This document shows positions 55,177 to 64,000 of a stretch of 64,000 bases of DNA, one piece after another. The stretch spans positions 2,108,001 through 2,172,000 of the forward strand of contig JAHBBC010000002.1 in NCBI GenBank assembly GCA_019915015.1. Reading direction: 5' to 3'. The notes under the pieces were generated by a model. The model had not been told where the DNA came from. It ran no database searches and was given only the letters and a program-made list of their open reading frames with translations. Origin of the DNA: Auriscalpium vulgare (Eukaryota > Basidiomycota > Agaricomycetes > Russulales > Auriscalpiaceae). How positions within the stretch are numbered: the stretch's first letter is position 1; each line of letters begins with the position of its first letter. Both the position numbers and the translations under genes were made by a program.

Positions 55177-56091
55177 TGATGTTATACTCTTTAAAGCTTT
55201 CTTAATTTGTTATGGGATGACTGGACATTCATAAATCATGACAAAAAAGGTGGGCATATCTACCGCGCATGCCACTGCTGTCTGAATTTATCATAATATC
55301 TGAAGCCATTGGTGAGCCACTCCAAGGCATATATGTTTGTGCACTATAGTGGTGATCTAATTGGTTGGCCACAAAAGCATATGATATGTCCAATAGCTCT
55401 CCAGTACTTGGTCAATATTATCCACAGATATTATAGAGCATTCACAGACCATGCCCCACCCAATGCTCAAAATATGGGAATTCTACCTAGAGTTGGCAGA
55501 AAGTGCTGTAGTTCCACTCTCATACAGCCTGTAAAGTCTGAGGTATCCTTGTCCCAGGGTGATCCAGTTTATGATCAGGCATATGGATATAAATGTCTAT
55601 TTCTTTTACAGAGGATGAGCTTGTGCTCAAGTAAGCTTCATGGATCATGGCTCATTGAAAAATAAACAATCATTGCAGTTCACACATATGCTTGGATGTA
55701 TCTGCAGATGGGACAGGGACATATGGATCATTTAGGCTGTATCAAAGGATCAGAAGTACGGTACTATATACCAATTGTATGCAAGAACACAAAAGTTTCA
55801 GGGATGGAAGGGGCATGGTGTAACAGTGCTCTGGAATATTTAGGGATTTGTTTCCCCAAGTATTGAGGAGCTATTCAGTGCTGAAAAAGTTTGAGAATAG
55901 AAACAAGCTAAATAACACTATAGTGTATAAGTATATATGCATTGGTGCGGCTTGCCATTAGCCTTAAATATTATGATAAATTCAGACAGCAGTGGCATGC
56001 GTGGTAGATATGCCCACCTTTTTCGTCATGATTTATGAATGTCCAGTCATCACATAACAAATTAAGAAAGCTTTAAAGAGTATAACATCAC
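55177..56091. mobile_element. MITE nested in the CACTA left TIR
   Basis: 915 bp with its own ~120-bp inverted repeats: TGATGTTATACTCTTTAAAG at the left, CTTTAAAGAGTATAACATCA at the right. Comparison with the uninterrupted right TIR (CTATAG followed by TCACCGCG) shows that this block is extra on the left side. No transposase; the frame 55309-55665 has no motif. Target duplication not visible. Confidence 0.8.
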
Positions 56092-56562
56092 TCACTGCGT
56101 TTCACGAGTGGCTGCCGATAGGGTGGTCAGGTGTGAGAGCTGAGGTAGCCGAAGATCTCGAGACGTCGAGTCAGATGCTGCGACGCACATCATTGAGTAG
56201 ATATCGTCAGGTCCACTGTCCATTGGTAGCCTAGACAGCATGTACATATTACATGCTATAGCGTGTACATCAGCCATGTACACCTCGTATCTACTGAGCT
56301 ACCAGACATTCCGGTGAGCAGTTCTGTCGCCACCTGGCAAGCCACCTTGCTCCAGCTTGGCTCGTCGAAGCTATCCCAAAGGCTGGTATGCCTGCGCACT
56401 AGCGCCGCCCATCAACGAGACTTCTGAAATTTTCTTCTTGACTCACACTCACGACTCGGACGTCGCGCACCCTGCCCGTGCTGTCTCCGAAACGGATTCT
56501 GTACACACCTGGTAGACACAGCCACGGCGGCAGTTTGAGGCGTGTTCGGACCACGTTCGAAG

Positions 56563-59500
56563 ATGCACAAGGGTAAAAAGACACCGGTGAGTCAGAGCTG
56601 TCGACTGCGACTGAACAGCTCACCTTATAGATGCGGCACAGTATCAATCTCGTAAGAGAAAGGTACCATGCCCATGCTCAAAATGCATGGGAGCCATGAT
56701 TCCTGCATGGACCCGGGACGAGCACACCAAGAAAGAGACGTTGACTCGGGCACGTCCCCAGTCAACCAGCAAAGCGCGGGCGGTACGGGTAGAAGACACG
56801 GCCCGCTTCAAGGCTTTGAGCGCTCCGGCGTTCGAGCGCGCTGACAGCGTGGAATGTGGAAGCTCGCATGCGGCCGCCGGTCTTGACGCTCAACCATCAA
56901 CACTCGCTGTCGCCTCCGTGGACTCGAAGGCCCAGCATGAAGCCCATCCATCGACACCTGGACCTCTTGTGAGTGTTTTGTTCAGCTCCATGGTCTACAG
57001 CGGAGACTCAAGTATGTCTGTTGTTGTGTACAGCTCGAAGAGTCGCCGTTTTCCGACGGATGCGTGCCCGCGCGAGCAGATGTGAGCCCGTACCTAAGGG
57101 GTCTCAGCCCATTGCTCTCGGATGCGGATGATGTCGTGATGGAGGATGCTGGTACGTTCTGACCACTTGTAATCAGTCATTGTGGCACTCACTTGGCCCT
57201 CAGACTACGACTCGGAGGCACCGCTACTCAACGACGAGCCGCTCTACAACGAGACTGGGTCAATACTCGACAACAATATGGCATCTCCAGAGCCCCGAGC
57301 TCTTGAACCTCCATCGATCCACACTGCGCAGGCCGGAGAGGCCACCACAGAAGTTGCGGAAGCCACTTTCCATGGCGACGGAGCAAATGGTAAGCTGCCA
57401 TCAATTTATTTCAGATGCCTAGCTCACTGTAATTTAGGGACTACTTTGGCTGAAGGAGCAATTATCTTAGACCACCCGACACCGCCTCTCGCACATGATG
57501 TCCTAGTCGAAGCATCACCTCATTGGTTCTGGAGGATCATCCTCTTACTCACGTCATGGCTTCATGTCCACTACCACCTTCCCCATCTTGGCTGCATTCT
57601 CCTCCTCAAGGTCCTCAGGCGTATATTTGTGGCGCTCGGAGCTCTCCAGCGCGATGACAAGGTTCCCGAGACTCTCACAACAACATTTCGTCGCCTAGGT
57701 TTGATCGACACATTTGAAATACATCCCGTTTGCGTACAGTGCCACCGCATCTTCCCCCCTGACGTGTCGACAACTGCGCGGTGTTCCCACTGCAATGAGC
57801 CTCTGTTCAACAACATGCCGGCCGTCCCAGCGGTCCCGGCGGCGGCGGGGAGTGGGCGCGAAGGTCAGAGCAACCAAGCAAAGACTCGAAGCGGCCGCGC
57901 CACGCCAAAATTACAGTGCCCGCAGAACCCACTCTCCAGCAGTCTTGTCCGCTTCCTGTGGCAAGACGACAATGAGCAGCTGTGCGACGAGTGGCGACGC
58001 CGCGCCCGGACAGCTGGAAAGAAGTCGTGCATCCAAGATGGTGAGGTCTGGAACACGCTCCCCGGCCCCGACGGCCGACCTTTTTTTGAGAACACCGACG
58101 GACGGCCTCACTCAGACGAACTGCGCATCGGGATCACGCTGGGTTTCGACGGGTGCGTGCTCACCATTGTATATTCTCAACCGTTCCGATTGCTGATTCA
58201 TTGTGGTCAGTTTTGGATATGAGCGCAGTCAGCAATCAGGCTCGCACAGTTCCGGTGCGCTCTCGAGCGCAATTGCAAACCTACCGACGCACCTGAAGTA
58301 CCGACCGAGGAATCTTCAACTGTACGGGCTCACGCCAGGACCGAAAGAGTTCACATCGGACGAGCTTCAAGTTTTCATGGCTAACTATGTGACAGACCTG
58401 TTGAAGCTGTACGACGAGGGGATATTCATCAAGACCCCGCTCTACCCTGCTGGTAAGCGAATTTATTTGAACTAAGGACAACTGTCTAAATTTACGGACA
58501 GGTCGTCGCATCCGCGTCATTCTCGTTGCAGTCTGTTGCGACCACCCAGCTATGTGCCGTGTGTGTGGGTTCGGCGATCATAGAAAGGAGGAAGGATTCT
58601 GTTCACGGTGTCACATCGCACACAAGGACCTCCGCTCACGCGCAGGCATGAAGATTGATGGTAATATCTGCTGCCCGACGATGTCAATGTTCTCAGCTCA
58701 CCTTGTGATGTATATACTATAGGCTTTCAACCTCGTAGCGGCCAAGATCACCGGGAAAAAGCCGCCGCTTATGCAGAACTCGACGATCCGAAGGAACGAG
58801 AGGCATTCTTCAAAGAGCACTCAGCGCGGTATTTCGAGTTGTCTCGCCTGCCGTACTTTGATCCTGTCCGGATGACGGTCTTTGATCCCATGCACAACAT
58901 CCTTCTTGGTGCGCCCACTGTTCTGTCTCGCGGTCATATGTATTAATGAGCTTTTGTACAGGCATTGTGAAGACACATTGGTACAACAGCTGGGTGCAAA
59001 CGAAGGCGCTTCGCGAGCGAACGGCCAAGGTTCCGCGAGAATTGGATCAAATTCATAACTACCTACGCGCTTTCGAGATGCCGAGCTGGGTCGCACGTCT
59101 TCCTCAACAGGTCGGCTATCCAGCTGGCGGCTCGCTCAGCGCTGACGAGTGGAAGGGCATGGCCACAGTCTACGGCCCGCTTGTCGTACGTGTCTAGCAT
59201 ATGAGTCTACGCGTGTATCTAACAGTCCTCTCCAGATTCCTTTTATATGGGATGAGTGGTACCCTGCCGCTGTTGCCGACAACGCAAGGAAGATCGCAGC
59301 GTGGAGCAAGCGTGAGGATGCACGTATACGACGCATCGCGTCGGGTAAAGCAAAACAGGAGGACATGACTGCCGAGCCGAAGCCGCGGCAACGTATGCTA
59401 CATGGCGACGACGACAACTTCCTCAAGCTTGCTGCATTCTTGAAGGTCATCCTTGGGCGTACCGTATGGGACAATGACATACCCCATGCGCGCGAGCTTC

Positions 59501-60812
59501 TCCAGGACTACCTCTTTGGGTTCTATGAGGTACGTGCTATCGCTTACACAGTATACTTGACTGACGGCGACAACGGCAGCGTCATCCTGACGACATCAAG
59601 CCCAACCACCACTGGGTAACCCACATTTTTGACCAACTTCGCGACTACGGCCCGGTCTACGGCTTCTGGACCTTCATTTTTGAACGCCTGAACAAAGTCC
59701 TGAAGAGTTATTCAACGAACAACCACAGCGGAGGTGAAATAGAGGTCACATTCATGCGGGCTTTCGTGCGTGATGCGACCTTGCGTCAGATGGTACGTCT
59801 CATCGACTCTTGCTTTCTATCCGTTGACTTATGTGGGCTTAGCTGAGTTCTATCCGGTCAAGTACTCTGGAAAACGGCGGCGGTGACCTCAGCACACAAG
59901 ATGAGTGCCTTCTCGACTCTATCAAGCTTATCTTGGCCAGCGACGGTGACAGTCGCGGAACGGTTGCGGCTCTTGCACAAGAAGTTGAAGGCACCATTAT
60001 CGAGTGTACGTTCACCTTGACTACTGGGTCGTCATAAAATTGTACTGACGATGGCGCACTGCATGGAAGTGAGCACGCGTTTTTCAGCCGGACCGTATAT
60101 GCAGCGGCGTCTCAACCGGCAAGAGCAACATGGCCTATTACAGCACTATTCAAGCACACACCCCGCTGCACGCGTTTGCGACCCCAGCGACGCTGACGCA
60201 CCACGGCGCGCTAACTTTCTGTACTCCCAGGCAAAATACCATGACTATATCATCTTGGATGGTCGACGAGTAACACCGTCGTCATCGTTGACACACGCTC
60301 CGAACTCAATCGTGCAAGTTCACATTAACGGGGTTATCTCCGTAGGACAGGTCCTCGGAATCATCACTCACCGTCAAAGGGATGTAGAATCAGACTCAAC
60401 ACTTGTTCGTATGGCGTGGTTCCGACCTCTACATGATGCGCCGACAAATCACTGGGACCCTTAGTGAGCTTTTAAGTGCGCGTATTTTATAGATGCTAAT
60501 ATTAATGCATGACGTAGCCCAGAGCTTGAAGTCGACTTCTGGGAGCATGGTAAATTTCTCTCCAGCGAAGACGAAGGCCCTCCCGAATATGTACCCGTGT
60601 CCTTAATTGTATCCCAAGCATGCCGCGTCACTATCTACAGGTACTCTCCACGGACGCAGGACCACGACGACGACGACGACAGCGGTGAAGATGAAGTATC
60701 TGCAGGCATCCCACTCTGGGTCACGATAGGGCTCACGCGTGTACGAGCCAAGGTTTATTGCAAGACAAATTTACTAACATATAATTCTGGACAGGATGTC
60801 CCAGCAATTTGA
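56563..60812 (+). CDS. Tnp2-type CACTA transposase
   Basis: A multi-exon gene (about a dozen exons) for a Transposase_21/Tnp2-family transposase. Blocks in order: zinc-binding N-terminus PCPCSKCMGA...H; acidic linker; a hydrophobic stretch WFWRIILLLTSWLHVHYHLP; VCVQCHRIF...CSHCNEPLFN; LITLGFDG-type core (GITLGFDG); YGLTPGPKEFTSDELQVFM; AVCCDHPAMCRVCGFGDH; PVRMTVFDPMHNILLGIVKT (a conserved Asp motif of the family); LVIPFIWDEWYPAA; HHWVTHIFDQLRDYGPVYGF, ERLNKVLKSYSTNNHSGGEI; and a C-terminal IVQVHINGVISVGQVLGIIT...IPLWVTIGLTR, ending DVPAI-stop. Introns are GT-AG and short. The start is uncertain (ATG 56563 followed by an out-of-phase join). Ends 20 bp from the convergent accessory gene. Confidence 0.85.
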
Positions 60813-60831
60813 ATCCCGGTGCACTCACTGT

Positions 60832-62400
60832 TTACCCGCTCGTAGAGTGCTCCGCGTTGTATTCCTCCGGATCCTCCGGTTTCGCGAAGACTTCCTCACC
60901 TGGGTGCGCGGCCTTGTAAGACTTGAACCACTCAGTGTCGAGCATGAATGGGTAAACCGGCACAGCGGGGGGTTCCTGCCGGAGACGACCAAGGTTCACG
61001 CGCTTGGTGGCGATGCGTCTCGCCTTGCCGTTGACCTTGCGCTGCTCACGACGAAGGGCGTCGAGGTCATCAATGATATCATTGACCTGCCCGATTCAGT
61101 ATGTCAGGAGATCTGACAAGAAAAGATGCTGACGACATCGACTTGCCTCTTGCGTTCTGTAGGCTGGCCGGCGGACTTCCCAGACGGGCACTCCTCCATC
61201 TTTGTCCTCTTTTGAGAGTCGCGCCGCAGCAGCAAGTTCATTGCGGTGAGTGCGTCGCTTGCCTTCGTCATCCGTGTCCAAGCCTGACAACTCGTCGGAC
61301 ATCCAGGCAGCTTCCTCGAGAACAGCGGCTACGTTGTTCTTATGCTTCTTCTGGTAGGCCGCCAGCACCTTCACGCGATCTTCGTGGAGCTAAAGATAGA
61401 AGTGCGTCAATACAGGTGATTGAGCACAATAGCAGCGACGACGTACAGCCTTCTGGCGCTGCGCGCGCCGGTTCAGCGCTCGCTTCAAAGCAGTCTTCTT
61501 CGCAAGACCTGGGTCATTGGCAGTGTTGCGCTTGCGACGCCAATCGCGGTAGATGTCCTTGCCGAATGCCACCAAGTCCTTGAGCGTGAACAGGATATTC
61601 TTGTGCGTCAATGTGCATGCTGCCGTGTCCTACACCCAATAACATAAGCGACATCGCTTGTGGATTGTAAATTCCAGATAACCGACCGTCTGCTCTCTCC
61701 AAACAATGTCCGCTGCCCGCTGTATGACCAGCTCGTTTGCCGCCGCCGTCACATCCTGGGTAAAGTCAAAGCAGAGGAGCTTTGTCGTGGCTGGATCTTC
61801 ATCATCGGATGCTGGAAGGTCTACGTCCGAGTCGGCGTCACTAGCACTGTCTTCGCCATCCTTAGGCTTCGTTGTCCCATTGCGTTGGATGCTGGTAAGT
61901 AATGAGAGCTGCGCCCTCACCAATGTCTACTCATTCTTAGTAAGTCATATAGCGCCTAGGTCCTCAAGCAACGGGCGCACCTGCAACTCGGCTCGAACAG
62001 TGGCCTGCTCCGTCGTCATATTCTCCTTGGCACCGCTAAGGATCCTATCGGGCGCGCCACCCGCGGTCCGCGACTTCTTCAACCTTTTGGGCCGCGTAGC
62101 ATCATTGTTATCGGCACTGTCGTGCGCCCCGCCGCCTTCGGAGTGCGATCTCTTGAGCTGCGCAACCTCGGACTCGACAACGCGGAGCCGCTGCGCAAGA
62201 GACTGCACGTCCGCGACCAGAGCAAGATCCGGCTGGATCGCTACGTCGTGAGTTGACACTGCTGTCGCGCCGGTGGCCGGAAGCAGATGAAAATGGTTCA
62301 TCAAGGCCGTGATAGCTGGTGGAGGCAACGCAGCGAGTGGGTGGTTGTCTGGCAGTGGAAAAGGAGCACCTTGGGGGCCGGGGTTGGGAAAGTCGGGCAT
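60832..62400 (-). CDS. CACTA accessory protein, coiled-coil/basic
   Basis: Minus-strand gene of four or five exons, ATG at 62400 (MPDFPNPGPQGAPFPLPDNH), stop at 60832. Blocks: a Pro-rich start; a coiled coil ALVADVQSLAQRLRVVESEV; a nuclear-localisation-like RPKRLKKSR; an acidic exon (GEDSASDADSDVDLPASDDE); a helical domain LTHKNILFTLKDLVAFGKDI YRDWRRKR; RVKVLAAYQKKHKNNVAAVL with DELSGLDTDDEGKRRTHR; and a C-terminal DALRREQRKVNGKARRIATK...VYPFMLDTEWFKSYKAAHP. Basic, nuclear-looking, no enzyme motif. By analogy with TnpA of plant CACTA elements it may bind the subterminal repeats; this is inference from position and charge only. Confidence 0.6.
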
Positions 62401-62954
62401 GGTAAGTCGCGGACGTTGCTTGAGAACGAGGCTCGGGATGATAACACGCTGCTCACAGGATTTGTTTGGACGGTCCCGACGGAGATCAATGCAATTCAGC
62501 ATGGCGTGATGGGGGCATGAGGACGAGCTCGATCACATCCGTTGTTGCTTAGCTAGTGCCTGACTCAATCTGAGGCTATATGACCTGTACAGCGTGTGCG
62601 AGAGGTGTAGTGAGCAGTGTGCAACGTAGGTAACATGAGTGTCAGTAGCTTAGTGTAGGCAACATAATGAACATGAGAGCAGCCATGTTAGCAGGCCTGT
62701 ATCGTGCATGGACATGTCTGCCTAATCAACGTTGCCAGGGTCCTGATCGGGCTCTGTGTAGGTGTATCACCCCAACTCTGACATGCCATATGACCAGGAA
62801 ACATTCTGAGCCTCGGAGATGTTAGGAGATTTCCAGTACACTTAGCATAGCGAAGGCATGACTTAGCCTACATCGCACGGCGTTCGGGCATGTCTGTCAG
62901 CTATCCTATCCATAGCTCACCGACCCGCCCGCAGCCGGCCGTAAAACGCGGTGA
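62401..62954. other. CACTA right interior, non-coding
   Basis: Contains the promoter region of the accessory gene and no ORF with support. Confidence 0.4.
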
Positions 62955-63479
62955 CTATAGTAGATGAATATCTGATACAGTGTGCACTGCACAACTCCTC
63001 AGAAATGACCCCCTATATTCTGGTAAATTCAGGTTACATATGCACTATACTAAGCCGCATGCTGTAATATTATTCGAATTTATAGAGCTCATTTGAAAGG
63101 AGAGAAGGTGCATATATCCCAGCATTTCTGTAATATATTATTGATTCACTATAGTACATAAACCCATGGGATCCATTGGACAGTGATTGCCCTATAGCTC
63201 TCTACCATTAACCAGATATATTCTGCTGAATTACATCTATATAGCAGTTCCACCTGTGCATCTACACCATTATTTATAACATTTTCAAAGCCCATTATAT
63301 TGGTGCACAAATACAATGGTCCTTACAGTCATGCTACTACTATAGTGCATCCAAGGACACCATAGTGCTGATATATGCAATATAGTGCACTATAGTGCAC
63401 TATACTGCCCTATACTTGCACTTCACTATCCTGCCTGCCTATGACACCACCCACTTGTTACAACTGTAGGGACATAGTG
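62955..63479 (-). repeat. CACTA right TIR
   Basis: 525 bp, inverse of 54652-55176, ending GGGACATAGTG at 63479. Not interrupted. Confidence 0.9.
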
Positions 63480-64000
63480 AATAAACTAAGCCCCACAGCC
63501 CGAAACGGGGGAGCGTGGGCAGTGTTTTGTACGTGCAGACTGTGGCGCACGGCGAGCGAGGGTAGTGGTGAGCGGCGCACGGGGCGATCGGCGAGCGAGG
63601 CAGGTCGGTGGACGACGCGCGGCCGTGCGTGGGCGGATCGCTGGACGCTGGGCGAGCAAACGAGTGGTTGTGCGGCGCGCGGCGCTCTAGGCGAGTGATG
63701 AGAGTGGGTGCGCGACACACGATCTCCTGATCCTGCAAGGGAGAATGCAGGCACGCAGCGTTAGCTAACACCGTCAAAAAAGCAAAATCTTACACCTACC
63801 TCAAGCTTCAAGTGAGTGAGGCGGTGGCTGCCCACGATGCGGGATGCGCTGGACGAGAGAGTGGCTGGGGGCGTGCGTGGCGACGCAGGACGGGGCGAGC
63901 GCAAGGGGGCTGTGCGCGACGCGGGAAACGGTGGGCGAGCGCGAGAGGGGCCGTGCGCGGCGCGCGGGTCGGTGGGCGAGTGGCTGGGGGCGTGCGAGGC
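63480..64000. repeat. GC-rich simple repeat at right edge
   Basis: Degenerate GGCGAGCGAGG, GTGCGCGGCG and TGGGCGAGCG words from 63540 onward. No gene. May be the left part of another repetitive element. Confidence 0.5.

Larger units (their letters stand above)
54652..63479. mobile_element. CACTA (EnSpm-type) transposon with 525-bp TIRs
   Basis: Both ends read CACTATGTCCC inward and continue as near-perfect inverted repeats of 525 bp (54652-55176 and 62955-63479; a handful of mismatches by eye). Subterminal GTGCACTATAGTGCACTATA repeats are the usual kind of transposase-binding sites. It encodes a Tnp2 transposase (+) and an accessory protein (-). Weak inverted similarity (GGGG, TAGTTTA) extends ~15 bp beyond CACTA on both sides, so the exact tips and the 3-bp target duplication are not certain. 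Confidence 0.88.

Noticed and set aside
55309..55665. 118-residue ORF inside the nested MITE
   Set aside because: No motif, AT-rich, and a MITE of 915 bp is not expected to code.

Overview
The window looks like a transposon-dense region of a basidiomycete nuclear genome. The evidence is short GT-AG introns, Agaricomycete-type families (TET/JBP dioxygenase, KDZ, Plavaka and Tnp2 transposases, DUF6532-like protein) and a chromodomain Ty3/Gypsy element. The species cannot be named from the sequence. Nearly everything here is a mobile element, an element-linked gene, or a gene cut by an element.

Layout: (1) 1.4-7.3 kb: a frameshifted Plavaka transposase (-) divergent from a DUF6532-like gene (+). 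(2) 7.75-9.1 kb: a TET/JBP-family 2-oxoglutarate/Fe(II) dioxygenase with its iron ligands intact. (3) 9.4-23.4 kb: an unnamed gene ('gene X') whose exon 4 is split by a ~12.65 kb Helentron-like element (HEL-1). Inside HEL-1 sits a MULE-like element with a 9-bp target duplication, and inside that an intact Ty3/Gypsy chromovirus (11964-19881) with LTRs that look identical. (4) 23.4-28.3 kb: tandem repeats, a broken coding remnant and GC-rich filler. (5) 28.3-34.5 kb: a second, degraded Gypsy pol split by a ~4.9 kb element made of minisatellites and a mobile repeat called E2. (6) 34.5-35.3 kb: a ~101-bp satellite. (7) 35.5-45.6 kb: a KDZ transposase gene (-) cut by a second E2 copy, followed upstream by two same-strand genes, one with an RNase HI hybrid-binding domain. 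(8) 45.6-50.2 kb: a Helentron-like 3' end, captured exons, and a higher-order satellite of 270- and 469-bp units containing the E2 terminus. (9) 50.2-54.1 kb: 'gene H' split by a second Helentron-like element (HEL-2), which holds a MULE-like MITE, a tRNA-headed hairpin element and a Gypsy RT remnant. (10) 54.65-63.48 kb: a CACTA element with 525-bp inverted repeats, a Tnp2 transposase and a convergent accessory gene.

Most unusual points: the TET/JBP gene in a transposon-rich setting; the HEL family with asymmetric inverted repeats; the Gypsy element with a self-priming signature and an extra zinc-knuckle ORF; two tRNA-headed elements that both end in long hairpins; and the higher-order satellite. 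Gene models are by eye from splice sites and motifs, so exon edges are approximate. 'HEL', 'E2', 'gene X' and 'gene H' are working names used only here.
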